The notes: generated by a model from the sequence alone, not told the origin. DNA of 64,000 bases from Myxococcales bacterium (GCA_016794505.1 JAEUJZ010000048.1:1-64000); one strand, 5' to 3'. Shown: positions 1 to 10,132, counted from the first letter of the stretch. Numbers and translations are program-made.

Positions 1-1780
1 CGAAGTAGAAGTTCGGTTCCTCGACCTTGCCGGGGAGCTCGGGTTCTAGGTACAGGCGGGACAGCATGTGGCCGGTCTTGTCGTCGGCGAAGGACAGCAC
101 GGTATCGTCGACGACCGACAGCGCGACATCGGCCGGGATGGGGTTGCCGCGAGGATCGCTGGTCTGTACCTCTAGCTGCACGCGATCGCGCGGCATGTAG
201 GTCTTTTTGTCGGGCGTGACCTTGATCCCCAGACGCGCCCGGCGGTGGCGATAGATCAAGCGCTCGGCCAGGGGACGCTGTTGTTCGTCGAACAGCGTGA
301 TGCGCGTCACGCCCTGCGCGGCTCCGACCGCCTCGCTGCCTTGTCCGCGCGGCTCAAGATAGACGGTGGCCGTCGCGCCGGCTGGAACCTCGACGGCCGC
401 GCTGTCGAGCAGGTTTTCGCGAACCACCGCGCTGACGAACACCTTCTTGGGGGTGTTGCCTGCACAGCGGATGCTGACGCGTGTCGCAGCGAGCTGACCA
501 TCGAGGTCGTCGATGCTGCGCAGCGTGCAGCCTTCCAGCTTGGGCGCGGGCAGGGCGTACTGATCGGTGATGCCGACGGGCTTGTCGATCTCGACGTGAT
601 AGACGCGACCCAGGGCAGGGGTCAAATCAAAGCGCCCCAGGCCATCGCGGACGCTGCTGAAGCGAGCGGCGATCGCGCCTGTGTCATCGACGACGCGGCC
701 TGAGATGTCGGCGGGTTTGCCCAGGGGATTTTTGGCCTCGAAGTACACGCGGCCAGGGGCGCCCACGATCAGGTCGCCACCTTCGGGATATGTGGCGAAG
801 TTCAGTCGCTTAAGAACGATGGGGACACGCCGAGCGATCGACTCGGTTAGGCCGCTTTCGTCGGCGAGAACCGTCAGCAAGCCATCGCCGAGCGCGATCT
901 CGTTTGGCAGGTTGAAGCGAACGACGGCTTCACCTTGCGCATCGGTGTGGAACTTCAGCGTCGGCAGGTCTTGCCCATCGAGCCGCACCATCGCAGACAG
1001 ATCGTGATTGCGCAGGGGCTCGCCGGTTGTGCGCTTGACCTCAAAGGTGGCGCTGACCTCATCGCCGGGGCCATAGGCCTTGCGCACGAATTCCAGCTTC
1101 ATCTTGAGCCGCGGCGGCTCATAGCTAGCGACGACGATGGGCCGCTCGGCGGTTTTGCCATCGAGCGTCTTTACACGCAGCGTGTATTCGCCGCCGGCTA
1201 TGTTGGCGGCCAGATCGAATTCGGTCTGGGCCATGCCGCTTACTTGGCGGACCTTCTTCTTGGCCACCTGCGCGCCGCGCGGACTGATGAGCTCGACGAA
1301 CATCCCCGGCGAGCTGTGCTGACCGGAAAATGCGCGTGCAGTGACGTCCCAGGCCTTGATCCAGATTGTCTCGCCCGGCTTGTAGAGCGGCTTGTCGGTC
1401 TGAACATAAAAGCGTCGGGCGCCTTGGTGCTGAAAGCGCGACTCGATCTGGGCCTTGAGCGCGTCGGCCCCAGGCAAAGACGGCAGTCGCGGCGATGCCG
1501 GCGGGGCATCCTCGGGTGGCAGTGGCGGGCGCGGTGGCTTCGGTCCGGCTGGCGTGCCGGCTTCGGCCTCTTGTGTCCCTGATGTCTCGTCGCCGGGCAT
1601 GTTTGCCGAGCCAGGCGCGGCGGCCGGTCCAGGGCGATCGAGCGGGTCATGGCCTGGGCTTGCCGTGGGGCGCTCGGTACGTCCGCCCGAGGGATCGTTC
1701 TTTGGAATGGGCTTATCGCTGAGCTTGCAGCCCGAGAGTGCCAAGAAGCAAAGGGTCGCGCGGAACAGTGAGCGTCGCAT
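1..1780 (-). CDS. Alpha-2-macroglobulin family lipoprotein, N-terminal part (cut by left window edge)
   Basis: I read this frame directly from the minus strand: it is open from an ATG at 1780 to the window edge, giving about 593 residues. The start has GGAGGAG just upstream. Residues 1-18 form a lipoprotein signal ending in a LALSGC lipobox, followed by a Pro-rich linker to about residue 100. A macroglobulin MG2 motif, QTDKPLYKPGETIW, lies near residue 125. The last residues include the A2M motif VVDDTVLSF and the linker before it. Bacterial A2Ms are periplasmic, membrane-anchored protease traps; the thioester region would lie beyond the window, so whether this is a thioester type cannot be judged. 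It is divergent from the hydrolase at 2056, with 275 bp between that holds no gene. Confidence 0.88.
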   Translation of the reverse strand, partial: MRRSLFRATLCFLALSGCKLSDKPIPKNDPSGGRTERPTASPGHDPLDRPGPAAAPGSANMPGDETSGTQEAEAGTPAGPKPPRPPLPPEDAPPASPRLPSLPGADALKAQIESRFQHQGARRFYVQTDKPLYKPGETIWIKAWDVTARAFSGQHSSPGMFVELISPRGAQVAKKKVRQVSGMAQTEFDLAANIAGGEYTLRVKTLDGKTAERPIVVASYEPPRLKMKLEFVRKAYGPGDEVSATFEVKRTTGEPLRNHDLSAMVRLDGQDLPTLKFHTDAQGEAVVRFNLPNEIALGDGLLTVLADESGLTESIARRVPIVLKRLNFATYPEGGDLIVGAPGRVYFEAKNPLGKPADISGRVVDDTGAIAARFSSVRDGLGRFDLTPALGRVYHVEIDKPVGITDQYALPAPKLEGCTLRSIDDLDGQLAATRVSIRCAGNTPKKVFVSAVVRENLLDSAAVEVPAGATATVYLEPRGQGSEAVGAAQGVTRITLFDEQQRPLAERLIYRHRRARLGIKVTPDKKTYMPRDRVQLEVQTSDPRGNPIPADVALSVVDDTVLSFADDKTGHMLSRLYLEPELPGKVEEPNFYF

Positions 1781-2055
1781 GAACTCCTCCAAGCGGTGCC
1801 TGCAAACGCACCGGGGCGGCTGTTCGGTGTACGCCACGCAAGCTGAAACAATCCCCCGAGCGAAAACAGCCCAGGTCATGATATCCAACCGCCGACACCG
1901 GATGTTGCAGTATTCCCGCGGTTACTGGCTGGGCCATCGCTTGTTGGCCTTCATGAGCCGCGGTGTATTGTCGCGACGTCTGCGATGCTCGGCGGGAAGC
2001 GAAGTTTCATCGCTTGGCCGCGGAACAAGAGAACATGGTCTAGGACGGATACAGG

Positions 2056-3279
2056 ATGTTGAGCGCGATCTATTTGGCCTTGGGGCTTCTGCTCTTGCTG
2101 AACGTTATCGGTGTCGTGGCGCCGCGGCTGTACGGGCCGCGCTTGGCGCTGTTTGGATCGGTGTCCTTCATCGTGGTCATGATCTGCCTGCCGCAGATCA
2201 TCGTGATGGGCGTGCTGATCACGGCGTTTCTCGCCTGGTTTGGCGGTCTGTCGACGCTGCCAGGGCAGCTCGGCTTGGCCGTCCACTTGGCTTCGTGGAC
2301 GCTGCTTCTGCAGCATCTGTGGCACATGCGGCGGACGGTGCCGCTGCTCGACGACCGACCGGTCAGCGACGACCAGCCGCTGTGGAGCGAGCGGCCTTTT
2401 GCCTCAGGTGAAGTGTCGTTTCTGCCGTATCTAAGCTGGCGGACGGCGGCCATGGCGCAGGTGCGTGTGCGACGGAAGATCGTGTATCGCCAGGTGGATG
2501 GCATGCGCCTGGTCTTGGATGTCTATTCGCCGCGAGCGCCCTCTGCGGATGGGGGACCGCGCAAGTCGATCCTGTACATCCACGGCGGTGGCTGGGTCGT
2601 CGGTACGCGTCGACAGTCGCCATTTATGATGTTTGAGCTAGCGGCGGCGGGCTACGTCGTCTTTGCCATCGAGTATCGCCATGCGCCGCGCTTTCCTTTG
2701 CCGGCCGCCATCGTTGACTGCAAGGCGGCGGTGGCGTGGATTCGTCAGCACGCTGCTGAGTACGGCGCCACTCCCGAAGCGACGGTTGTCGGCGGATCGG
2801 CAGGCGGGCACCTGGCGTCCATGGTGGCGCTATCGGCGAACGATCGCGCGTTTCAGCCCGGCTTTGAAGACGAAGACACGCGGGTTCGCGCCGCGGTTCT
2901 GTTCTATGGCCTCTATGACTTCGAGAGCCGCGTGCAGGAGGACGCGCCCCAGTTTCTGCGGCGATTCTTCGAGGGCGTGGTCTTCGGCAAGCGCTTCGAG
3001 CACGAGCCCGATGTCTTTGTGCAGGCGCAGACCACGACGCACGTGTCGAGCGCAGCGCCCCCGGTGCTGATCATTCATGGGCAGTTCGACACGCTGGTGC
3101 CGATCGATGACTCACGGCTGCTGTATCGCCGGCTGCGCTCGGTCGGGGCGCGGGCCCATCTGTGTGAAGTTCCGCTGGCGCAGCATGCCTTTGAAATCAT
3201 TCCATCGCCGCTACACCAGCGCACCATGCGCATCATTCGCGCCTTTTTGGGTCACGCCTTGGCTTCGCAAAGCTCGTAG
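2056..3279 (+). CDS. Membrane-anchored alpha/beta hydrolase (HSL/esterase type)
   Basis: The protein has 407 residues. Residues 1-90 contain about three hydrophobic segments, so the enzyme is probably membrane bound. The catalytic domain follows: oxyanion-hole motif HGGGW at 176-180, nucleophile elbow GGSAGG with Ser248, Asp345 in GQFDTLVP, and His377 in AQHAFE. This order and the HGGGW motif are typical of the hormone-sensitive-lipase/carboxylesterase family, which hydrolyses short acyl esters. The substrate is unknown. The gene stands alone, 52 bp before the next plus-strand gene, and has no partner that would suggest a pathway. Confidence 0.9.
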   Translation: MLSAIYLALGLLLLLNVIGVVAPRLYGPRLALFGSVSFIVVMICLPQIIVMGVLITAFLAWFGGLSTLPGQLGLAVHLASWTLLLQHLWHMRRTVPLLDDRPVSDDQPLWSERPFASGEVSFLPYLSWRTAAMAQVRVRRKIVYRQVDGMRLVLDVYSPRAPSADGGPRKSILYIHGGGWVVGTRRQSPFMMFELAAAGYVVFAIEYRHAPRFPLPAAIVDCKAAVAWIRQHAAEYGATPEATVVGGSAGGHLASMVALSANDRAFQPGFEDEDTRVRAAVLFYGLYDFESRVQEDAPQFLRRFFEGVVFGKRFEHEPDVFVQAQTTTHVSSAAPPVLIIHGQFDTLVPIDDSRLLYRRLRSVGARAHLCEVPLAQHAFEIIPSPLHQRTMRIIRAFLGHALASQSS

Positions 3280-3331
3280 ACGCGGGCCTGTGCCTCTCGG
3301 AGTATCCTGAAGCTCTACAACCGGGGGGACG

Positions 3332-4891
3332 ATGATGGCACGGCTCGCTCGCGGGGTCCGCTTGGCACTGGGGACATGCGTCTGGTTAGCGGCTGCATGC
3401 TCGGGAAGTGGCGATGTGAAAGCTCGGCTGTCGGCGCGTGAGCAGTGCCTGCGGCCGGCGATGCCGGCGCTGGGGCCGCTGGTGTCGCGCGTGATTGGCA
3501 CCGGCAGTCCCGAGACCTGTACCGAAGACGCGCTGCGGCAGGCCGTTGCGCAAGGCGGATCCCTGCGCTTTGACTGCGGCACGGATGGCGCCGCGATCGA
3601 AGTCACGCGCGAGATCGGGGTCGATAAGGACACGCTGATCGAAGGCGCCGGGACGTTGGTCCTGACCGGGAATCATCGCACGCGCGTGTTTCGCATCGCG
3701 GCCTCAGGGGATTCACTTCCGACGCTGTGGCTGCGTGGCGTGACCCTTTCTGAGTCGGCCGCAGATGGCCTGAGCAATCCCAAGGACCCCGACGCCAAGG
3801 GCGGAGCGATTCGCAAAGACAGCGGCCACTTGGTGCTAGAGGACTGCTTTTTGTACGGCAACCGCGCGGCCACGTTTGCGCCCGAGGCGAGCGGCGGAGC
3901 GCTGTATTTAAGCGGGCCCGGCGAGACGCTGATCCGCCAAAGCGCGATCTTGGCGAACAGCGCGGCCAATGGGGCCGGCATTGGCGTGCGGGATAGCTCG
4001 CTGCGCATCGAGCGCTCTTCGATCGTCAGCAACATCGTACTGGGCGTCGGTGGCGTCCCCGGCGATGGCGGCACCGGGGCCGGCCTTGACATGCGTGGCA
4101 GCGGAGATCTGCTGATCTGCGAAACGACGTTTTGGGACAACTACGGAACCACGTTCGGCGGCGGGATCTTCCGTCAAGGGACCGGCGAGGACGCGGTGGC
4201 GATCTATGGCTCGTCGTTCCTGGGCAACTATGTTCTTCCGGGGCACAGCGTGGCGCGATCCGGCGGCGCCGCATACATCGAAGGAGCGGACGTCCGCGTC
4301 GAAGCAACGACGTTTTATGGCAACGGAGCGGCCTCGGGCGGGGCGCTGTACGTCGGCGCGCGAAGTGTGATGAGCCTGCTCAACGACACCTTCAGCCACA
4401 ACGTCGCGGAAGCCGGCGGAGGCGCGGCCCTGTTGCTCGATGACCAGGGAACGCAGCCACCACGGGGATCCATTGTCCACAGCACCTTCGCCGACAACGA
4501 AGTGACGTCTTTGACGGGCACGGGGGCGGCCATCGCCGGAGGGCGCCTGGTGTCGCTGCGCAACAGCCTGCTCGTTGGCAACCGCATCGTCACGCGTCTG
4601 GGGGCGGTGACTTGCTCGCGGCGACTCATCGATGGCGAACACAACATGCAAAGCGGTGGCACGTGGGAAGACGGCAGCGACGATCTCCGCCGGGCGCCGT
4701 GTGTGGACAGCGTCTTGCTCTTTGACTCGGAAATCGGGCGCCTCGACTACTTCGGTGGACCGACGCAGACACGCTTTGTCTCGCCCCAGAGCCCTGCGGT
4801 GGGCCAGGGACGCGACTGCCCACCCATCGATCAGCGCGGTCGCAAGCGCCCCAGTCAGGGCTGCACGCTGGGTGCATACGAAGCGCTGTAG
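3332..4891 (+). CDS. Right-handed parallel beta-helix (choice-of-anchor Q type) lipoprotein
   Basis: The protein has 519 residues. A GGGGGGAC stretch precedes the ATG at 3332; a second in-frame ATG follows directly. The signal peptide ends in a lipobox-like AAAC near residue 23. The body is made of short repeated strands rich in Gly, Asn and Ser with motifs such as GGAIRKDSG, GGALYLSG and GGGAALLLDD, as in polymorphic outer-membrane/parallel beta-helix proteins. The C-terminal DQRGRKRPSQGCTLGAYE matches the choice-of-anchor Q ending (DQRG..RP...GAYE). This is likely a surface protein. No catalytic residues are obvious, so no enzyme activity is claimed. Confidence 0.85.
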   Translation: MMARLARGVRLALGTCVWLAAACSGSGDVKARLSAREQCLRPAMPALGPLVSRVIGTGSPETCTEDALRQAVAQGGSLRFDCGTDGAAIEVTREIGVDKDTLIEGAGTLVLTGNHRTRVFRIAASGDSLPTLWLRGVTLSESAADGLSNPKDPDAKGGAIRKDSGHLVLEDCFLYGNRAATFAPEASGGALYLSGPGETLIRQSAILANSAANGAGIGVRDSSLRIERSSIVSNIVLGVGGVPGDGGTGAGLDMRGSGDLLICETTFWDNYGTTFGGGIFRQGTGEDAVAIYGSSFLGNYVLPGHSVARSGGAAYIEGADVRVEATTFYGNGAASGGALYVGARSVMSLLNDTFSHNVAEAGGGAALLLDDQGTQPPRGSIVHSTFADNEVTSLTGTGAAIAGGRLVSLRNSLLVGNRIVTRLGAVTCSRRLIDGEHNMQSGGTWEDGSDDLRRAPCVDSVLLFDSEIGRLDYFGGPTQTRFVSPQSPAVGQGRDCPPIDQRGRKRPSQGCTLGAYEAL

Positions 4892-5057
4892 ACACCGCGC
4901 CCGCGGCCGGGTGCCGGGACCGGCGACGCGTCCTCGGGGGGTGTGTCTATGCGACGAGAGTCGAGTGAACGACGAAACGGACGAGCGGGGTAGGAACGAG
5001 GCGGGGAGGGGACAGGGCGGCCAGCCGCCACGGGGGCGGCCAGCCGGCCGAGTTGGG

Positions 5058-8000
5058 CTAGGCCCAGCGGCGGCGGCGCAGCGCGATCAGACCGCACAGG
5101 GCCAGCGCCAGTGCTGCCAGCGATCCGCCCGCCGAACCGCGCGGACTCATGCTGCAGCCACCTTCCATCTTCGGCGGTGGGGGCGTCGAAGCCTGACCTT
5201 CCAGCTCGATCTTGGTGAGCATGTATTGCGTGCCCTTCAGGCGAACCTCGATCGACTCGCCTTTCATGCCAGGCGACTTCGGCGAGAACACCACCGGGAC
5301 GCGCGTCGAGTCGCCCATGCGCAATGTTGTCTTGACCTGCGACAGATCAACGCTGAAGTCTTCGCTTGGGGGCAAGAGCAGCTCGATCTCGATCTCTTCC
5401 GTCCCCTCGTTGCTGAGTTCCACGGACTTGGGATCCGTGGTGTTGCCCACAAAGGTGTTGGCAAAGCGCAGCAAGCTGGGCCGGGCCATGATCGCGGCCG
5501 CCGTCGACGATCCCTTGAGCGCAACGGTCATCGGGACCATCACGCCATCGGCGTTTAGCACCAGCGTCGCGTAGTGCATGTTCTTGCCGATGCGCGGCTC
5601 AAAGTACACGCCGACATCTGTGGACTCGCCCGGCATGAGCTTGCTCTTGAAGCCCATGACATAGCCGAAGTCTCCTGAGTCATTGCCCATCAGGCTGCCC
5701 GAGATGGCCGCGGTCAGGTTGTCGATGACGACGTTGCCGCTGTTGGTCACTTTGACGGTCTTCATATCGCTCTTGCGACCGACAAAAATGGCGTCGAACG
5801 TCAGCTCGACGGGATTTACCGTGACACCGGGGACCACGCCGTTCACTGCGATCTGCGCCGTGAACTGTGTGCCACCGCTCATGGCCGGATCGTCGGTTTC
5901 AAACTCGATGCGCGCCGTCGCTGGGCCAGCCATCGCCGGCATCGACGTGACATTGATCATCAGCGACTTGCCCGGAGTGATCTTGGTGCCATCGGCAGGC
6001 AGCATGGCGGCAAACGAGCCAGCGGCCGGCACGATGCGGCTGCGCAGGATCGTCAGGTCGCGGTTGCCGTTGTTGCTGAGGGTCAGCGTCTTTACGACCA
6101 TCGACTTCACTTTCTGATCGCCAAAGGACAGCATCGCTGGGTCAAGCTTGCCCACCGCTCCGTTGGCCACGCCCTTGAGATCGACGGTGGCGCTGCCAGA
6201 CATCGCCAAGTCGGTCATCACCCGCAGCGTCGCTGCCACCATGCCCGCCATCTTGGGCGAGAAGTCGACCGTCACCTGCACACTGGTACCGGCGCGCAGC
6301 ATAAACGGGATCGGGGCGAGCGTGCTGACGGCGAACGAGTCACCGCCCATGCCCGCGACGATCGAGACATCCTTGACCGTCAGATCGCCGTCGCCTTCGT
6401 TGACCAGCGTGACAAGCTGGCTGGGTACCGCGGCGCCGATGTCGGCTGTTCCGAAGTCGAGCGCTGTCTCAAGCACCTTGAACTGCGGCTTGGTGCCGTT
6501 GCCCGCAACCGAGATGATCTTGTTCGAATCGGTGGCCGGCGGCACCGCGGGCTCGTTGCTCTTGAGCGTGAGCTTGCCGCTACGCACGCCCGAGCCCGTC
6601 GGCGCAAACACAAGCTGGAACAGCTTGCCCGACTTGGCCGGGAGCTTGAGCGGCGACATCATGCTCGGCGCGTTGGGGATCTCAAAGTCGGTCGAGTCCG
6701 ACGTAATATCGGTCACGCTGAGCTCTGAGAAGCCTTCGTTGTACAGCAAGACTTCAAGCGGCAGCGCCTTGGCTCCCGAGGGGGTATCGGACAGAAGCAG
6801 CGACGTATACGGCACCTTCAGCTTGGGCGGGCCCGAGCGACCAATGACGGGAATGACCAGCGGGCTGCCGCTGTCCGTCGAGTCGATTGTGACATCGGTG
6901 AGAAACTCGCCCGCCATCATCGCCGGCTTCATCTTCACTTCAAAGACATAGCTGGCGCCGGGCAGCATGGTGACCTTGGCATCGGGGACCGAGGGCGTCA
7001 GGTCATAGTTGGTCGTATCGCCGATCACCGGCTTGGTGATCTCGATGCTGCTGGTGCCCATGTTCTTCAGGCGGACAGAGAGCGGCATTACCGTCGTCCC
7101 AAGGGGCACGCCGCCAAAGTTCAGGGGCGACAGCGAGACGTACAGGTTGCCGCGGCTCTGCCCGGTCAGCACCACTTCCGAGCGCTCGAAGCCCTGGATG
7201 TTCAGGAAGAGGGTCGCCTTGTGCGAGCCCTGGATCTGCGGCTTGAAGATCACGCGGGCTCGGTACTTGCCACCCGGAGCGATGGTGATCGGCGCGGCCG
7301 GCGAGGGCACCTTGTCCGCTTCGTACGAGAAGTGCGCGCGACCCATGCCGTCGATGCCCAGGCCCGTCAGCTTGACCGGTACCGAGTAGATATTGGTGAA
7401 GGTCACCTCTTCGGGATTGGTGGCGGCGCCAAGCGGCGAGTCATCGAACTCGACCTGCGATGGCTGCACCTTGAGCGGTGTCGACAGATACACAATCGCG
7501 TTCGTGATCAGGCGGCCGGCTTTGCTGCCCCACGATCCGCTGATGACCGCCTCGTCCGCCGGCATCATGTTCAGGTCGACGCGCCGCTTGCCGCGCACGG
7601 CCAAGATGCTGCCGTCTGACCAGTACGCAGCGACGGTGGCACCAGGCTTTGGCATGGTGGCGGTCAAGCGGCGGCAGTTGGTGCCGCAGTCGAAGTCTTC
7701 GACGTTTTGCACAAGCGGATCGCCGGTCGCCACCATGCCGCGCTTGGTGGCCGTGTTGGTGTCGGTCGCCCCCTGCGTCGTCAGAGCATAGTTCGCCAGG
7801 AATCGCCCACCGATAGGCGGTGCCGATGGCACGCTCGTCTGCCAGGTATAGGGCTGGAACACCAGAACCGCAGCCGCCGGCACCGTGGCCATGAAGTCTC
7901 CGACGGCGTTGCCCAGTCCTTCAGACGTTGAGTAGCCATAGTCCGAGGCGATCATGACCAGCAGGCGGCACGAGGTCAGCTCAGACAGCGACGGATCGCG

Positions 8001-8246
8001 GAATCCGAGATCCTTCTGATCAACCCCGTCGGGATAAAGCCCCGTGTCGAGGATGCGCTGCCGAACCTGCTGCCACCAGACGTTTTCCGACGAGCGGGTC
8101 GCGGTCAGCAGACAGGCACGCTGGGCTGCCGCCGACTGCACCCAGCCCAGCGACATCGCCAAACACAGCCCAAAGGCCACGAGCGTTTTCAGTGGCGTCA
8201 GCCCGCGGGGACTTCCGCGGCGCAAGGGGAGTCTTAAGGGGGTCAT
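5058..8246 (-). CDS. Large choice-of-anchor D repeat protein with MYXO-CTERM tail
   Basis: The protein has 1062 residues. GGAGA lies 6 nt upstream of the ATG. A Sec signal ends at about residue 43 (WVQSAAAQ). Residues 45-260 form an unrecognised N-terminal domain. From about 260 to 1025 there are repeated roughly 100-residue immunoglobulin-like modules of the choice-of-anchor D/ASPM-SPD-2-Hydin type, with recurring motifs like LDFGTADIG, LSFGDQKV and LTLSNNGNRDL. The C terminus (GGCSMSPRG, a hydrophobic helix, then RRRR) is a MYXO-CTERM sorting signal, known from myxobacteria, where the Cys is thought to be lipidated for surface display. It is probably an outer-surface protein of unknown ligand. 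Confidence 0.92.
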   Translation of the reverse strand: MTPLRLPLRRGSPRGLTPLKTLVAFGLCLAMSLGWVQSAAAQRACLLTATRSSENVWWQQVRQRILDTGLYPDGVDQKDLGFRDPSLSELTSCRLLVMIASDYGYSTSEGLGNAVGDFMATVPAAAVLVFQPYTWQTSVPSAPPIGGRFLANYALTTQGATDTNTATKRGMVATGDPLVQNVEDFDCGTNCRRLTATMPKPGATVAAYWSDGSILAVRGKRRVDLNMMPADEAVISGSWGSKAGRLITNAIVYLSTPLKVQPSQVEFDDSPLGAATNPEEVTFTNIYSVPVKLTGLGIDGMGRAHFSYEADKVPSPAAPITIAPGGKYRARVIFKPQIQGSHKATLFLNIQGFERSEVVLTGQSRGNLYVSLSPLNFGGVPLGTTVMPLSVRLKNMGTSSIEITKPVIGDTTNYDLTPSVPDAKVTMLPGASYVFEVKMKPAMMAGEFLTDVTIDSTDSGSPLVIPVIGRSGPPKLKVPYTSLLLSDTPSGAKALPLEVLLYNEGFSELSVTDITSDSTDFEIPNAPSMMSPLKLPAKSGKLFQLVFAPTGSGVRSGKLTLKSNEPAVPPATDSNKIISVAGNGTKPQFKVLETALDFGTADIGAAVPSQLVTLVNEGDGDLTVKDVSIVAGMGGDSFAVSTLAPIPFMLRAGTSVQVTVDFSPKMAGMVAATLRVMTDLAMSGSATVDLKGVANGAVGKLDPAMLSFGDQKVKSMVVKTLTLSNNGNRDLTILRSRIVPAAGSFAAMLPADGTKITPGKSLMINVTSMPAMAGPATARIEFETDDPAMSGGTQFTAQIAVNGVVPGVTVNPVELTFDAIFVGRKSDMKTVKVTNSGNVVIDNLTAAISGSLMGNDSGDFGYVMGFKSKLMPGESTDVGVYFEPRIGKNMHYATLVLNADGVMVPMTVALKGSSTAAAIMARPSLLRFANTFVGNTTDPKSVELSNEGTEEIEIELLLPPSEDFSVDLSQVKTTLRMGDSTRVPVVFSPKSPGMKGESIEVRLKGTQYMLTKIELEGQASTPPPPKMEGGCSMSPRGSAGGSLAALALALCGLIALRRRRWA

Positions 8247-8669
8247 TTGCGTCTCCTTTACCGATTAACGAGTCTCTGTCTGCAACACGGCATGCCGGGC
8301 GTGCGACGGATTCAGAAAGCGCCTCGTCCCGTCGGACCGATCCATGGAACCCTACATGTCGTACAGGTAGGGCAGGGTTTAGCACACAAGCTGCGGCCTT
8401 GGTCCAACCCATTTTTCGCGCTGGACAGCCAGGGCCGTGCCGCGTGGCGCCGCATGGCCGGAGCGCTGGCGGGCCGCGCTGTGCGACGGAAGCGAGCTCA
8501 GCCAGTGTGTCAGCAGGCGGCGAGAGGCTGGGGGATGGCGCGCTGGCGCGACTGCGGGCGGATGCAGCGAGGCGCGCACGCGGACACCCTGGGTTGCGCC
8601 TGGATGCGTGGTTGCGACTGCGTGTTGGGCGCAACAAGCCACTTCACCAACTGTGCGAGACCCCCTAAC
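8247..8669. other. Divergent intergenic region
   Basis: This 423-bp region lies between two divergent genes. A plus-strand reading frame runs through it into the 8670 gene, but its translation has no protein-like character upstream of the lipoprotein signal. Apart from the inverted repeat at 8350-8372, I see no recognisable site. Confidence 0.6.
8350..8372. promoter_or_regulatory. Inverted repeat, candidate operator
   Basis: CCCTACATGT and ACAGGTAGGG face each other across a 3-bp spacer, matching at 9 of 10 positions. The site lies about 104 bp upstream of the start at 8246 and about 300 bp upstream of 8670, so it could serve the minus-strand gene. A related half-site CCCTACATGT occurs at 23102, upstream of the 23184 gene. 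The regulator is unknown. Confidence 0.35.
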
Positions 8670-9995
8670 ATGCCGCTCATGAGTTCTGCTGTCTCTGTCT
8701 CGAATCCCGGTGATCGTGCGGACTGCGTCGGACGCAAGCAGGGGGCGGGTGTGCCTACGGGCTGGTGGCCGTCTTCGCGCCGGACACTTGGGGCCGTGGC
8801 CGCGCTGGCCCTACTTGGCTCGGGCTGTACGACGATGCAGACGTATATCGGGCGCAACGCCGCCCATAAGCCGCCCGCTGCCAGCACGGTGCAGCCGGTG
8901 ACGCCGGCTGGTTCTGCGGCGCTCAAGCTGTGGGCTGGCGATGCCAACTTCCAGCTTCCCGAGGGCGACTTCAAAGCCAGCCTCGAACTGCCCAAGGTGC
9001 TGCAAACGATCAAGAAGTCGGGCCTGGACTTTGTGTTCTTTGCTCCGTCGCAGAAGAGCAAGTTCTACGAAGACCAGAACACGCTCGATAGCGCGGTGCA
9101 GCGCTGGCGCGAGATTCGCCAGTTCTTAGAGACCGTGCCCGAGCCCAAGCCGCTGTTCCTGCCCGGCCTGCAGATCGTCGATCGAGCGCATGGCAACGTC
9201 TCGCTGTTGTTTCTCGACTTTGCTGCGATGACCGTGGATCTCAAGGCGAAGAACTTCCGTCAGAGCCCGCAGCTTTTCTATTACAGCGCCAAGGCATTTG
9301 GCGGCCTGCTGTTCATCGACACGCCGTTCGCCACACCGGTCAAGATGCCGGTCGATGCACCGGATCGTTTCACCTCGATCGATCGAAGCTGGCGGCCGAT
9401 CACGGATGCTGGGCGCGACATCAAGAGCTTTCCGCCCGAGATCCAGGCCGCCGACGAGCTGGCGTTCGGTCTAGAGGCATACAGCATTCCCGTGTCGGTG
9501 TGGCGTGACCAGTACGGCTTGGACAACCCGCTTCACAGCTTGGTGGCGTCGATGCAGCGTATGGATGAAGAGATCCTGCGTCGCAAGCGCCGCATGGTGC
9601 CGATCGCCGGCAGTGACAGCCGACAGGGCAAGCACTTGCACCCGACGATGTACATCGCGGCGCCGACCCGCACGCCGCAGGCTCTGCGTGAAGGCATGCT
9701 GCGCGGTCGCGTGTGCATTCGTTCGCCCGAGCCCTGTGCCGTTCGCGTCTATGCCGATGACGACGGTCTGCCGCAAGGCGTAGGCGCGTCGGTAAAGGCG
9801 AAGCAGCGCGTCGAGCTGCGCTGGCAAGGCGAGGGCGAGGTCTTCCGCAACGGCGTAAGCTACGGCGCCTTCGACAGCCGCGCGACGGTGCCAGCCGACT
9901 CGCAGTGCTCGGTGCTGCGGTTGGTGGTGGATGGCGGGTATTCGGCGCCGATCTACGTCAACTGTCCGTTCGCTGACATCGACGTGCTGCCCTAG
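8670..9995 (+). CDS. Lipoprotein with degenerate CehA/McbA-like PHP domain
   Basis: The ATG at 8670 (or 8679) is chosen because the hydrophobic signal and LLGSGC lipobox lie about 50 residues later; a frame reaching back to 8247 is not protein-like. 441 residues. The layout follows CehA/McbA-type PHP metallohydrolases: GDANFQ where GDxHxH is usual, LDFVFFAPSQ where LDFVAITDHN is usual, and AGSDSR where GSDSH is usual, then the T...ALREGMLRGRVC segment seen after the GSDxH motif in that family. Most metal-ligand His residues are therefore replaced. It is likely a non-catalytic, surface-tethered relative. The family assignment is by motif order only. Confidence 0.7.
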   Translation: MPLMSSAVSVSNPGDRADCVGRKQGAGVPTGWWPSSRRTLGAVAALALLGSGCTTMQTYIGRNAAHKPPAASTVQPVTPAGSAALKLWAGDANFQLPEGDFKASLELPKVLQTIKKSGLDFVFFAPSQKSKFYEDQNTLDSAVQRWREIRQFLETVPEPKPLFLPGLQIVDRAHGNVSLLFLDFAAMTVDLKAKNFRQSPQLFYYSAKAFGGLLFIDTPFATPVKMPVDAPDRFTSIDRSWRPITDAGRDIKSFPPEIQAADELAFGLEAYSIPVSVWRDQYGLDNPLHSLVASMQRMDEEILRRKRRMVPIAGSDSRQGKHLHPTMYIAAPTRTPQALREGMLRGRVCIRSPEPCAVRVYADDDGLPQGVGASVKAKQRVELRWQGEGEVFRNGVSYGAFDSRATVPADSQCSVLRLVVDGGYSAPIYVNCPFADIDVLP

Positions 9996-10132
9996 CGAGC
10001 CTCGCGGCTCCGCGTCCCTCTCGATGACGTGGACCCGTCGAGCATCGCGGTGACCTGCCGCCTGTACCTGTCTGGCCGTCCTCCTCGTTCGCTGCCGTTT
10101 ATTGATTCCGTTGTTCTGACGATCCGGCATTC

